64,000 nt of DNA from RGIG7213 sp045544195 (GCA_045544195.1 JAZPYO010000040.1:25971-89970); one strand, 5' to 3'; shown: positions 52,926 through 62,624, numbered from the stretch's first letter. A program made the numbers and translations. The notes: generated by a model not told the origin, from the letters alone.

Positions 52926-54590
52926 ATGAGTTATTCTATTTTTTTAAAAAAAGTAAGTATTGGCGGGAAAATGCTCTATCCCGACACTAATTTAATTATC
53001 AAGGAACGTGGAATAACCGTAATAGTCGGAAACAACGGTTGCGGGAAAACCACCTTGCTTAATCAGATATTGTATACCAATCCAGAATCCGTGTTGCTGA
53101 TAGCTCAGGAAAATGACCTGATTTTTGATAACAAGTCTATTGAAGAAAATATTATCCTTTTTAACGGTGTATCGGCATATATGCACGAATTGTTGCGAAA
53201 TTTTGATATGGAATACATCTTAACCAGAAAGCCGTCACAACTTAGCGGCGGAGAAAAAAGAATTATTTCCCTTCTCCGTCTTTTTTTTGTCGACAGGGAT
53301 ATTGTTATTCTTGATGAGCCAACAAATGACCTTGACTATCGATGTGTTGATATAATAAAGCAAATCATTCTTGATCTTTCGAAAAAGAAATCCATTTTGA
53401 TCGTCACGCATGATGACCGTATAATCAAACTTTCAGAAATCAAATACTACTTTTCTGAGGGAAAAATTTCGCCTGATCTTTCTCCCCAAGAACCTGTAAA
53501 ACCTCTCCCTCATAAAAAATCCCGTGGAAAAATCAGAAAGACAGTAGAAAGAGATGCTATCGGTATTCTTTTGTTTGTACTTATTATTGCTTCTGTCTTG
53601 GTTTCCGAACTATCGTATTTTGTTTTTAAACCGAAGCAGATTGATTATATTACAGAAGGTCAAACAAATTTAGCAGTCAAGCAATACGGATACACAAAGA
53701 CGATGCTGGATAATGGATATCTGCCTATAAAAACATACTTGGCGTATAACGGTTCTATTGATATGGATTTTCTACAATCATACTCTCGAATTATGGAGGA
53801 ATTCATGTTGAATGGCACAAGTTCGAATATGTTCATCGAGGACGATTATGGAGAAAGTGTTTATCTCGGAGTGTTTTGGGATCCAGAAACAAATGAGAAA
53901 ATATTTCCGTTAAGAGATTATCAGACTTTGTATGAAATCATAAACGGTGAAAAAGTTAATTTATCCGAGTGCCTCTCGACATTTGACGGTGTTTTAGAAA
54001 TTGCTGATAACTATTCTAACAGCATTTCAGATATGGTTGACAATGAACTGTATCAAAAAATCGAGGATGCCTATTTTTCTGTTTATCCGAATCTCCAACC
54101 TTTCCTTTATATCATCATAGGGGAAAACACACAGAAGCTAGAAACGGCTAATGAAAACTGGTTTATCAAAAATAATGTGACCGTGAAAATCTGTAATCAA
54201 ATAAATACCTTTATTAATTTAAAGAATTTTTTAATGCTCACGGCTCTATGTTTGGTAAGCAGTATCGGTATTTACATTTTGTATTTTGTGATTAACTTAA
54301 AACTGATTCGTAAGCAAATCATTGTATTTCGCAATTTTGGTATTCCTTGCGAAAATGTATTACAAGAACTGTTTCAGTTGAAATGTACTCCAAACGAAAA
54401 AGCGTTGATATTTGCTCCGTGTTTGCTAATGAATTTAGTATTCTATTTTACCCATAGTGAAAAAATTATTTTCGGTTTGATGGCACTTCTCAGTATTTTC
54501 GTCTATTTTTCCATTGTATTGGTATCAAGAAAAATCTTGTCAAACTCCATCCATTCGATATATTCCTTTGGAGGCATATATGAAAATTGA
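52926..54590 (+). CDS. ABC ATPase-permease fusion protein (MacB-like), first subunit
   Basis: 554 residues. The N-terminal ATPase has Walker A GNNGCGKTT (35-43), signature LSGGE (106-110), Walker B IVILDEPTNDLD (126-137) and the His loop THDD (161-164). A basic linker leads to a membrane segment at 211-233, an extracellular domain of about 190 residues, then three membrane segments (about 435-458, 492-508, 510-532), as in MacB/FtsX-type exporters. The cassette is very short and starts almost at the P-loop strand. It overlaps the second fusion gene by 11 bases, so the two probably form a heterodimer. The DNA is clearly more AT-rich than its neighbours. It may export or give immunity to a peptide, but no peptide gene is seen. 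Confidence 0.82.
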   Translation: MSYSIFLKKVSIGGKMLYPDTNLIIKERGITVIVGNNGCGKTTLLNQILYTNPESVLLIAQENDLIFDNKSIEENIILFNGVSAYMHELLRNFDMEYILTRKPSQLSGGEKRIISLLRLFFVDRDIVILDEPTNDLDYRCVDIIKQIILDLSKKKSILIVTHDDRIIKLSEIKYYFSEGKISPDLSPQEPVKPLPHKKSRGKIRKTVERDAIGILLFVLIIASVLVSELSYFVFKPKQIDYITEGQTNLAVKQYGYTKTMLDNGYLPIKTYLAYNGSIDMDFLQSYSRIMEEFMLNGTSSNMFIEDDYGESVYLGVFWDPETNEKIFPLRDYQTLYEIINGEKVNLSECLSTFDGVLEIADNYSNSISDMVDNELYQKIEDAYFSVYPNLQPFLYIIIGENTQKLETANENWFIKNNVTVKICNQINTFINLKNFLMLTALCLVSSIGIYILYFVINLKLIRKQIIVFRNFGIPCENVLQELFQLKCTPNEKALIFAPCLLMNLVFYFTHSEKIIFGLMALLSIFVYFSIVLVSRKILSNSIHSIYSFGGIYEN

Positions 54591-56401
54591 TATCAATGTA
54601 CAAAACAGTTCCGTTTGCTTTCAAAATACAAGCATAGATCTGTCGGCAAAAGGACTTTATCTCGTAACAGGTCCAAACGGTGTAGGAAAAACGACTATTT
54701 TAAAGAATATTGTTTTTACCAAACATTTTGATGATCCGAACCGAAATCACTTTTCATATGCAGAGCAAGATCCGGAAAAATACGATATAAGCATAAAACA
54801 GTATCTGTACCGATTCAACAGTAATGTGAATCAAACAATGATTGATGAACTATTGGAAGCTTTCGACTTGATACATCTGAGAAAAAGCAATTCCATACTT
54901 AATATCAGTGGCGGAGAATTGGTAAAGCTGAACATTATTGCTGCATTGGCGAAAGAGAGAGAGTTTGTTTTTCTGGATGAACCTACCAACAATCTTGATA
55001 ACGAATCCATTGAAAGTTTGGGTAAAGTATTGACTAAGTATTCAAAGGATATGGTTATCGTTGTAATTTCTCACGATCCTCGGCTCAGCACTTTTGAGCA
55101 TCATTCGATTGAAGTATCTAAAAGTTCTATCAAAATTGAATATTTACCAGGGAAAGCCAAATTAGTAACCAAGCAAAGTGTTAGCCAAATCAAATACCCT
55201 TGGTGCAAAATTTTGACTCACCATTTTGTGAGACCACTTTCGATTGTTAACATTGTACTTTTACTGGTTTATGCATGTATGTTTCTGTTTGTTAATCATC
55301 TTTCCTACTTAATGTTCTATGATTCGGAAGAATTGACAAATCAAGACGGTTCCATTCTTCTATATTCAGTAGATAAGGAATATGGGGAATTAAGCGAACT
55401 GTTCGCTAAATGCGAAACGATCACTGTCAGTGAAGATAAGTATTATTCATTGGTACAGTACGAATCCATTCCTTTGTTGGTAAAGAAATATCAGTTAGAA
55501 AATGTTTATATTGAAAATGTGATATTTGTGTCCGAGTTTATGGACAAAGTTCATTCGGGCGAAATCTCTGCAAGAGTAACGGAATTTTCCGTCCCGCAGA
55601 TTGTTCAAGGTTACAGTAAACAAATCAATCCGATTTTTACACAACAATATATGGCAGAAGGAAGATATCCGTATGATCACAGCAACGAGCTGGCACTCTC
55701 ACAAAAAATGATTGATCAATATTTTCCCGGATGTACTATCGGTGATACTGTTACATGGCATGATTCTGATTATACACTTGTTGGGATACATTTTTTTGGA
55801 TATTTTCTTCGTTTCCTATACCTCCGACAAAACCGACGAATACTTCTACCGATATGACCCTGACACATACGACGCTTTTGTGGAAAGTCAAGTTAATTAT
55901 AAAAAAGAAACAGATACTCCTGTTTCTGATTTTTACTGTCCCGACACGCTTGTGCTACAAACGCAAATCTCAAATGAACGCTCTGTATTGCTTGACATTT
56001 TTAAAGAATATCCAGCTAACAATTACCGATCCCATTCGTACGATCAAGATCTTTCTGATTATCATAACCAAAAGCTTACTACCATATTAACCTTAGTCAA
56101 TATCGGAACTGGTATCGGATTTGGATTTGTCTTTATTATGATTAACAAAAAAAGATGTATTTTATTCCAAACTGAAGCGGCTTCCCTTGATAACTATTAC
56201 TTGACCAAGCCCTTTACCATGAAGTTGTTCAGGTGGGGGGATACAATTTTGAATGGTGCGATCTGGTGTATTTATTTATTATTTGCTAACCATTATGCGA
56301 ATTACAGTAAAGAATTTTCCATTATGGCCCTTGGATTCGGACTTTTGTGCTTTGTTTCATCCGTTCCGTATTGGTTAGGAAATTTGAAGAAAAATGATTA
56401 A
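54580..56401 (+). pseudogene. Second ABC ATPase-permease fusion, frameshifted at a poly-T run
   Basis: Start ATG at 54580 after GGAGG. The first frame reads to a stop at 55857 and the next frame carries the same protein on to 56401. ATPase: Walker A GPNGVGKTT (31-39), ISGGE (109-113), Walker B FVFLDEPTNNLD (129-140), His165. A membrane segment follows near 215-245, then an extracellular MacB_PCD-like domain (GRYPYDHSNELALSQKMI, YTLVGIHF). The frame breaks at the T7 run near 55790-55796; with six T the reading is VGIHFLDIFFVSYTSDK and the remaining three membrane segments of an FtsX-like permease follow (GTGIGFGFVFIMI, NGAIWCIYLLFA, IMALGFGLLCFVSSVPYW). The repaired protein would have about 606 residues. 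It is either a real pseudogene, a phase-variable tract or a sequence error. Confidence 0.78.
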
Positions 56402-56431
56402 ACTGATTTTAGGTTATCTTACTGTATATAT

Positions 56432-56460
56432 GGGCTTGATACCGTATCGGTGCAAAGCCC
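56432..56460 (+). terminator. Hairpin after the ABC genes
   Basis: GGGCTT and AAGCCC pair around an inner ACCG-TAT-CGGT. The following T-tract is poor (TTCGCCCTT), so termination is uncertain. Confidence 0.4.
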
Positions 56461-56514
56461 TTCGCCCTTACAGGACAGCTGAACAAAAAATCTGATAAAA
56501 TTCATAAAATATAC

Positions 56515-56542
56515 TTGTTTTTTCTGTAAACGGGTGTATAAT
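56515..56542 (+). promoter_or_regulatory. Promoter of the thiamine operon
   Basis: TTGTTT (56515-56520), 16-base spacer, TATAAT (56537-56542), starting just before the TPP aptamer. Confidence 0.7.
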
Positions 56543-56554
56543 GTACGTATAATT

Positions 56555-56660
56555 GAACAACGGGAGCTTGTGTTACAGGCTGAGAGGAGGGTGCGACCTT
56601 CGACCGAGAACCTGATTTGGATAATGCCAACGTAGGGATGCCTGATACAAGGATATCGGG
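56555..56660 (+). ncRNA. TPP riboswitch (THI element)
   Basis: The conserved aptamer blocks are in order: GGGAGC at the 5' end, CTGAGAGGAGGGTGCGACC, then GAACCTGATTTGGATAATG and CCAACGTAGGGA. It binds thiamine pyrophosphate. The terminator at 56678-56707 is its expression platform, so the thi genes are switched off when thiamine pyrophosphate is plentiful. Confidence 0.97.
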
Positions 56661-56677
56661 AGGAACAACAGAATTTT

Positions 56678-56708
56678 GGGAGTTACCGAATCGGTAGCTC
56701 CTTTTTTG
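56678..56708 (+). terminator. TPP riboswitch terminator
   Basis: GGAGTTACC pairs with GGTAGCTCC over a GAATC loop, followed by six T, 18 bases before the thiS ribosome binding site. Confidence 0.9.
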
Positions 56709-56733
56709 TTGCAATTTTTAAGGAGGTATGAAA

Positions 56734-56928
56734 ATGGTAAAGGTAAACGGAGAGCCCTTGGATATTGCGGGCAAGACAGTCGCTGAATATCTTGCAACGA
56801 CCAACTACGACACAAGGCGGATAGCAGCAGAGCTGAACGGCATCATCGTTCCTAAGGCTGCCTATGCAGAAACTGTTTTAAAGGATGGCGACAGTATTGA
56901 GATCGTCAGCTTCGTTTCAGGTGGTTGA
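56734..56928 (+). CDS. thiS: Sulfur carrier protein ThiS
   Basis: 64 residues from the ATG at 56734, seven bases after AGGAGG; the ATG at 56728 sits one base from that site and is too close. The small beta-grasp protein ends in the VSGG tail, whose last glycine is adenylated by ThiF and then carries sulfur as thiocarboxylate for the thiazole ring. It is the first gene of the riboswitch-controlled operon and overlaps or abuts thiF. Confidence 0.95.
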   Translation: MVKVNGEPLDIAGKTVAEYLATTNYDTRRIAAELNGIIVPKAAYAETVLKDGDSIEIVSFVSGG

Positions 56929-56930
56929 AA

Positions 56931-57566
56931 ATGATACCGACAAAGGAAGAATGGAATAACGCTTTGGAAGAACGATGCGGCAAAGAATTGCATAAGGCTT
57001 TTTCATCGGCAACCGTTGCTGTTTGCGGTCTTGGCGGTCTTGGCTCAAATATCGCCATATCTCTTGCAAGAGCAGGTGTCGGAAAGCTGATACTCTGCGA
57101 TTTTGACCGTGTGGACATTACAAATCTTCACCGTCAGCAATACAAGGCAGATCAGATCGGCATGTACAAGACAGAAGCGCTTGAAAAAAATCTTAAGGAA
57201 ATAGCACCGTATATTTCGCTCAAAGCACACACAGAGCGTATCACGGAAGAAAATGCTGCCGCGCTTTTGAACGACGCGGATATTATCTGCGAGGCTTTTG
57301 ACGATGCGGAAAGTAAAGCAATGCTTGCAAATACCGTGCTTACCGAAATGCGAGATAAGTTCCTCGTAGCAGCTTCGGGTATGGCAGGGCTATATGATGC
57401 CAATCGCATCAAGACAAGAAAAGTAACAAGCAAATTCTATCTGTGCGGTGATGAGAAAAGCGACGTCGCAGACGGAATCGGGCTTGTATCGTCCCGTGTT
57501 ATGCTATGCGCCGCGCATCAGGCACACACGGTGCTCAGAATTTTAGCAAATAATTTTGAAGAATAA
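56931..57566 (+). CDS. thiF: Sulfur carrier protein adenylyltransferase ThiF
   Basis: 211 residues from the ATG at 56931, with AGGTGG upstream; a TTG at 56925 is less likely. GLGGLGSNIAISLARAGVGKL is the ATP-binding loop of the E1/ThiF/MoeB fold, then LILCDFDRVDITNLHRQQY. It is the short form of about 200 residues typical of Clostridia, without the C-terminal rhodanese or four-Cys zinc site. It adenylates the ThiS C-terminus. Confidence 0.94.
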   Translation: MIPTKEEWNNALEERCGKELHKAFSSATVAVCGLGGLGSNIAISLARAGVGKLILCDFDRVDITNLHRQQYKADQIGMYKTEALEKNLKEIAPYISLKAHTERITEENAAALLNDADIICEAFDDAESKAMLANTVLTEMRDKFLVAASGMAGLYDANRIKTRKVTSKFYLCGDEKSDVADGIGLVSSRVMLCAAHQAHTVLRILANNFEE

Positions 57567-57579
57567 AGAGGAAAACAAA

Positions 57580-58350
57580 ATGAACAACGACAAACTTATT
57601 ATCGGCGGTCACGAATTCAATTCCCGTTTCATTCTCGGCTCAGGAAAGTATTCGATGAAGCTCATCGAAGCGGCAGTTAAGGATGCAGGCGCGGAGATCA
57701 TCACACTTGCTGTCCGCCGCGCCAACACAAAAGAACACGAGAATATTCTCGATTATATTCCCGAAGGAATCACACTTCTTCCCAATACCTCAGGCGCAAG
57801 AAACGCAGAAGAAGCGGTACGTATCGCAAGACTTGCAAGAGAGCTTGGCTGCGGCAATTTTGTAAAGATCGAGATCATGCGTGACTTCAAATATCTGCTT
57901 CCCGACAATGCGGAAACCGTCAAAGCAACCGAAATCCTTGCAAAAGAGGGCTTCATTGTTATGCCGTATATGTATCCCGATCTGAACGCCGCCCGTGACC
58001 TTGTCAACGCAGGTGCATCAAGCGTTATGCCGCTTGCAGCTCCCATCGGCTCAAACAAGGGACTTTCTACAAAGGAGTTCATTCAGATACTTATCGATGA
58101 AATCGATCTTCCGATCATCGTAGATGCAGGTATCGGAAAGCCCTCTCAGGCTTGTGAGGCTATGGAAATGGGTGCAGCGGCAATTATGGCAAACACCGCT
58201 CTTGCTACCGCAGGCGATCTTACTATGATGGCATCTGCGTTCAAGCAGGCGATCGAAGCAGGCCGCAAGGCGTATCTTTCGGGGCTTGGCAGAGTTCTTA
58301 CCCGCGGTGCATCTGCATCCGACCCATTGACAGGCTTCCTGCACGATTGA
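57580..58350 (+). CDS. thiG: Thiazole synthase ThiG
   Basis: 256 residues from the ATG at 57580 after AGAGG. LIIGGHEFNSRFILGSGKY opens the TIM barrel; TNTSGARNAEEAVRIARL-like (LLPNTSGARNAEEAVRIAR) and DAGIGKPSQACEAMEMGA are family blocks. It condenses deoxyxylulose 5-phosphate, dehydroglycine from ThiH and sulfur from ThiS to the thiazole phosphate. It is followed by thiH after 10 bases. Confidence 0.97.
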   Translation: MNNDKLIIGGHEFNSRFILGSGKYSMKLIEAAVKDAGAEIITLAVRRANTKEHENILDYIPEGITLLPNTSGARNAEEAVRIARLARELGCGNFVKIEIMRDFKYLLPDNAETVKATEILAKEGFIVMPYMYPDLNAARDLVNAGASSVMPLAAPIGSNKGLSTKEFIQILIDEIDLPIIVDAGIGKPSQACEAMEMGAAAIMANTALATAGDLTMMASAFKQAIEAGRKAYLSGLGRVLTRGASASDPLTGFLHD

Positions 58351-58360
58351 GGTAAACATA

Positions 58361-59614
58361 ATGGAAAATCAATTTTTTGTAGATTCCGAACATCTGTCAG
58401 AAAAAGCGCTTATCAAGAAGCATCGCATCGAAAGCGACCCTGCGAGCCGTAAAAACCATATGGAATATCTGCCCGGTATGGAGATAATCGAATCTGACGT
58501 ATGCTCAAAGGTCATATCGCAGATGAGATCATATGATTACAGCAAATATACAGCAAGTGATGTTCGTGCAGCTCTTGAACATACGACTTGTTCTATTGAA
58601 GATCTCAAGGCACTTCTGTCACCTGCCGCAGAGCCGTTTCTGGAGCAGATGGCAGAAAGAGCAAGACTTGAAACAAGCAAGCATTTCGGAAACACGGTAT
58701 ATCTGTTCACACCGCTTTATATCGCAAACTATTGCGAAAACTACTGCGTATACTGCGGATTTAACTGTTATAATCACATCAACCGAATGAAGCTGTCTGA
58801 AGAACAGATAGAAAAGGAGATGAAGGTCATTTCTGACAGCGGTATGGAGGAGATACTCATTCTTACAGGTGAAAGCCGCACGCACAGCGATGTGGAGTAT
58901 ATCGGCAAAGCCTGCAGATTGGCGAGAAAGTATTTCCGCATGGTCGGTCTTGAGATCTACCCTGTCAACACCGATGAGTATAGATATCTTCATGAATGCG
59001 GCGCAGACTACGTTACCGTATTTCAGGAAACCTACGATGCCGATAAATACGAGCAGCTTCATCTGCTCGGACATAAGCGTGTATGGCCGTACCGATTTGA
59101 TGCTCAGGAAAGAGCCTTGAGGGGCGGCATGCGAGGTGTGGCTTTTTCAGCACTTCTCGGTCTTTCGGACTTCCGTAAGGATGCCTTGGCGAGCGCGTTG
59201 CACGTTTACTATTTGCAAAGAAAGTATCCTCAGGCGGAAATGTCGTTATCCTGCCCCCGACTTCGACCCATCATCAACAACGATAAGATAAATCCCCTTG
59301 ATGTTCACGAAAAGCGGCTTTGCCAGATCATTTGCGCTTACCGCATTTTTCTCCCGTTCGTCAACATCACAGTCTCATCGCGTGAAAGTGCCAAATTCCG
59401 AAACGGAATTGTTAAGATCGCCGCCACTAAGGTTTCCGCAGGTGTTTCTACGGGTATCGGAGACCACGAAAGCAAATACAACGGTACAAAAAGCAACGAT
59501 ACTCAGGGTGACGAGCAATTTGAAATCGACGATGACCGCAGCCTTGAGAAAATGTACAAGGACATCGAAAGCGAAGGTCTTCAGCCTGTGTTGAACGATT
59601 ATCTTTATGTATAA
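58361..59614 (+). CDS. thiH: 2-iminoacetate synthase ThiH
   Basis: 417 residues, radical SAM lyase that splits tyrosine to dehydroglycine and p-cresol for the thiazole ring. The CENYCVYCGF triad is at about residues 125-132, LILTGESRTHSDVEYIG follows, and FQETYDADKYEQLH is a ThiH-specific block. Its presence, not glycine oxidase ThiO, fits an anaerobe. The end overlaps a short frame before thiE; the thiE start lies 10 bases after the stop. Confidence 0.97.
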   Translation: MENQFFVDSEHLSEKALIKKHRIESDPASRKNHMEYLPGMEIIESDVCSKVISQMRSYDYSKYTASDVRAALEHTTCSIEDLKALLSPAAEPFLEQMAERARLETSKHFGNTVYLFTPLYIANYCENYCVYCGFNCYNHINRMKLSEEQIEKEMKVISDSGMEEILILTGESRTHSDVEYIGKACRLARKYFRMVGLEIYPVNTDEYRYLHECGADYVTVFQETYDADKYEQLHLLGHKRVWPYRFDAQERALRGGMRGVAFSALLGLSDFRKDALASALHVYYLQRKYPQAEMSLSCPRLRPIINNDKINPLDVHEKRLCQIICAYRIFLPFVNITVSSRESAKFRNGIVKIAATKVSAGVSTGIGDHESKYNGTKSNDTQGDEQFEIDDDRSLEKMYKDIESEGLQPVLNDYLYV

Positions 59615-59624
59615 GGAGAAAAGA

Positions 59625-60263
59625 ATGAAAAGCTTTGATACAACACTTTATTTTATCACCGATTCCACAGGCTTTGAGGAAGATGAATTTCTCTATCGAG
59701 TAGAAGAAGCGCTCAAGGGCGGTGTAACCATCCTTCAGCTTCGCGAAAAGAACAGATCTACAATGGAGTATATCACGCTTGCTGAAAGGGTTCACGGATT
59801 ATCAAAAAAATACAACGTTCCGCTGATTATTGATGACCGTATTGATGTAGCGCTTGCTGTGGGAGCAGAGGGCGTTCACCTCGGAAAAGAGGATATGCCT
59901 ATTGCAAGTGCGCGGAGAATTCTGGGAGATGGCTTCATCATAGGAGCAACCGCAAAAACTGTCCCGTGGGCGCTTGAAGCATACGAGGGCGGCGCTGATT
60001 ATCTCGGTGTAGGCGCAATCTATCCGACTACAACAAAGGTAAAAACCGTTCTCACATCTACTGAAACCTTGGCTGATATTTGCAGGGCTGTTCCCATTCC
60101 CGTAAACGCCATCGGCGGACTTAACAAAAACAATATTGACGTTCTTGCAGGTATTCGCATCGCCGGCATTTGTGTCGTATCCGCTATTATGAAGGCTGAA
60201 AGTCCGAAAATCGCGGCAATTGAGCTTAAATCAAGAGCCAAAGAGCTCGGGATCATACGGTAA
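59625..60263 (+). CDS. thiE: Thiamine-phosphate synthase ThiE
   Basis: 212 residues from the ATG at 59625 after AAGGAGAAAAG. LQLREKNRSTMEYITLA, VPLIIDDRIDVALAVGAEGVHLG and DYLGVGAIYPTTTK are the TIM-barrel motifs that bind the pyrimidine pyrophosphate and thiazole phosphate. It joins the two rings into thiamine phosphate. Confidence 0.96.
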   Translation: MKSFDTTLYFITDSTGFEEDEFLYRVEEALKGGVTILQLREKNRSTMEYITLAERVHGLSKKYNVPLIIDDRIDVALAVGAEGVHLGKEDMPIASARRILGDGFIIGATAKTVPWALEAYEGGADYLGVGAIYPTTTKVKTVLTSTETLADICRAVPIPVNAIGGLNKNNIDVLAGIRIAGICVVSAIMKAESPKIAAIELKSRAKELGIIR

Positions 60264-60470
60264 GGAACACAATATACGACATCGACGGTGCGTTTTTCTA
60301 TTCTGTGCTTATATAAAGCAAGCAAAGAAACATCATTAAGAGCTTTACACAGATAAAACATTTTCGGAAGGCTGTCAACGGTTTATAAACGTTGGCTTCA
60401 AGCGGTAGATCGGGGGCACCACCCTATGCCGCTATACAAAACGATGCTGAAAAACGAAAGGAGTTTTTTT
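60264..60470 (+). other. Gap between thiE and thiD with a possible hairpin
   Basis: 207 bases, unusual inside a tight operon, with no clear gene. AGCGGTAGAT ... TGCCGCT near 60398-60433 with an inner GGG/CCC pairing forms a possible stem just before thiD. I cannot assign a known RNA family, and no good promoter is visible. Confidence 0.35.
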
Positions 60471-61274
60471 ATGAAAAAGAAAACAGCATTGACCATTGCA
60501 GGAAGCGACTGCAGTGCAGGCGCCGGTATTCAAGCAGATTTAAAAACAATGACAATGAACGGTGTTTATGCCATGAGCGCCGTGACAGCGCTCACAGCGC
60601 AGAACACGACCGGTGTAAGATCAATTCTGGAGTCTACACCCGAATTTTTGCGCGATCAGATAGATGCGGTATTCGAGGATATCCGCCCTGATGCTGTAAA
60701 AACAGGAATGGTCAGCTCATCAGAGCTTATAACGGTGATCGCCGACAGACTGAGATTTTTCGAGGCAGAAAATATAGTAGTCGATCCTGTTATGGTTGCA
60801 ACAAGCGGCTCTGAGCTATTAGAAAACGGCGCTGTATCGACTTTAACGAAAGAGCTTTTGCCTCTTGCAACGCTCGTCACACCAAATATCCCCGAAGCAG
60901 AGGTTTTATCAAAGCTGACAGTTCACACAAAGGAAGATATGGAACGCGCATCGAAGCTCATAGGCGACACGTACGGATGCGCTGTGCTTCTGAAGGGCGG
61001 TCACAGTATAAACGATGCAAACGACCTTCTGTATGCAAACGGCAGATATAAATGGTTTTGCGGCAAGCGTATCGACAATCCTAATACACACGGAACAGGA
61101 TGTACTCTTTCCTCTGCCATAGCATCAAATCTCGCTAAAGGATATGACCTTGAAGCCTCTATTCAAAGAGCAAAGGATTATATTTCAGATGCGCTTGCAG
61201 CGATGCTTGATTTAGGTAAAGGATCAGGACCTATTGATCACGCTTTTGATCTGAACGGAAAATATGTCAAATAA
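60471..61274 (+). CDS. thiD: Hydroxymethylpyrimidine (phosphate) kinase ThiD
   Basis: 267 residues from the ATG at 60471, seven bases after AAAGGAG; the frame is open 15 codons further but without a signal. LTIAGSDCSAGAGIQADLKT, VKTGMVSS, DPVMVATSG and NTHGTGCTLSSAIASNLA are PfkB-like ThiD motifs, the last holding the catalytic Cys/Gly. It makes the pyrimidine pyrophosphate used by ThiE. Confidence 0.96.
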   Translation: MKKKTALTIAGSDCSAGAGIQADLKTMTMNGVYAMSAVTALTAQNTTGVRSILESTPEFLRDQIDAVFEDIRPDAVKTGMVSSSELITVIADRLRFFEAENIVVDPVMVATSGSELLENGAVSTLTKELLPLATLVTPNIPEAEVLSKLTVHTKEDMERASKLIGDTYGCAVLLKGGHSINDANDLLYANGRYKWFCGKRIDNPNTHGTGCTLSSAIASNLAKGYDLEASIQRAKDYISDALAAMLDLGKGSGPIDHAFDLNGKYVK

Positions 61275-61299
61275 ATATGCTTGAAAGGAACAGAATTAA

Positions 61300-62604
61300 A
61301 TGAGAAGCTACACAACACAAATGGATGCAGCAAGGCAAGGCATCATCACACCCGAAATGAAGGCGGTAGCCGCAAAGGAATACAGAGCTGAAGAAGAAAT
61401 AAGGCAGCTCGTCGCTAAAGGACAGGTCGTAATATGTGCCAACAAATTACATACCTGCATAGAGCCTAACGGCGTCGGAGCAATGCTTCGTACGAAGATC
61501 AATGTGAATCTCGGGGTCTCACGGGATTGCAAAAACTACGACACCGAAATGGAAAAGGTTATATCAGCGGTCAATATGGGAGCAGAAGCAATTATGGACT
61601 TATCCTCTCACGGCAATACACAGCCGTTCCGTAGAAAGCTGACGCAAGAATGTCCTGCAATGATCGGTACAGTTCCCGTATACGACAGCGTTATACACTA
61701 TCAACGTGACCTGGCAACGCTTACGGCGAAGGATTTTATTGATGTGGTAAGGCTTCACGCTGAGGACGGCGTGGATTTTGTCACTCTCCATTGCGGCATC
61801 ACACGCAAGACCATTGAGCAGATCAGAAAGCACAAGAGAAAAATGAATATCGTTTCCCGCGGCGGATCTCTTGTGTTTGCCTGGATGTGTATGACAGGAC
61901 AGGAGAACCCGTTTTATGAGCATTTTGATGAGATCCTCGACATCTGCCGTGAGTACGATGTGACACTATCACTCGGTGATGCCTGCCGCCCAGGCTGTCT
62001 TGCTGACGGTAGTGACGTGTGTCAGATCGAGGAACTTGTACGCCTTGGCGAGCTTACCAAACGTGCCTGGGAGCGTGATGTGCAGGTAATGGTGGAAGGT
62101 CCCGGACATATGCCAATAGATCAGATCGAAGCTAATATGAAAATTCAGCAGGCTATATGTATGGGAGCGCCGTTCTATGTGCTTGGCCCTATCGTTACCG
62201 ATATTGCACCGGGATACGATCATATAACAGCCGCTATCGGCGGCGCAATTGCCGCCTCATCCGGCGCAGCATTTCTTTGCTATGTCACCCCTGCCGAGCA
62301 TCTGGCGCTTCCCAATGTTGACGACGTAAAGCAAGGTATCATTGCATCTAAAATTGCAGCTCATGCAGCAGATATTGCAAAAAAGATACCGCACGCAAGA
62401 GATATTGATGACCGTATGGCAGACGCCAGACGCAAGCTCGATTGGGAAGAACAGTGGGCATGTGCGCTTGACCCCGAAACAGCAAAGCGTATCCGCAACG
62501 AGCGCAAGCCCGAGAACGAGGACACCTGCTCGATGTGCGGAAAGTTCTGCGCAGTACGAAGCATGAATAAGGCTCTCAACAACGAAATGGTGGATATACT
62601 GTAA
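61300..62604 (+). CDS. thiC: Phosphomethylpyrimidine synthase ThiC
   Basis: 434 residues, the short anaerobic form (enterobacterial ThiC is above 600). It converts aminoimidazole ribotide to the thiamine pyrimidine. The unusual C-terminal radical SAM motif CSMCGKFC is at about residues 409-416. GVDFVTLHCGITRKT, RGGSLVFAWM and VEGPGHMPIDQI are family blocks. It is the last gene of the operon, 25 bases after thiD. Confidence 0.98.
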   Translation: MRSYTTQMDAARQGIITPEMKAVAAKEYRAEEEIRQLVAKGQVVICANKLHTCIEPNGVGAMLRTKINVNLGVSRDCKNYDTEMEKVISAVNMGAEAIMDLSSHGNTQPFRRKLTQECPAMIGTVPVYDSVIHYQRDLATLTAKDFIDVVRLHAEDGVDFVTLHCGITRKTIEQIRKHKRKMNIVSRGGSLVFAWMCMTGQENPFYEHFDEILDICREYDVTLSLGDACRPGCLADGSDVCQIEELVRLGELTKRAWERDVQVMVEGPGHMPIDQIEANMKIQQAICMGAPFYVLGPIVTDIAPGYDHITAAIGGAIAASSGAAFLCYVTPAEHLALPNVDDVKQGIIASKIAAHAADIAKKIPHARDIDDRMADARRKLDWEEQWACALDPETAKRIRNERKPENEDTCSMCGKFCAVRSMNKALNNEMVDIL

Positions 62605-62624
62605 CTGTTATATGCGATGCAAGA

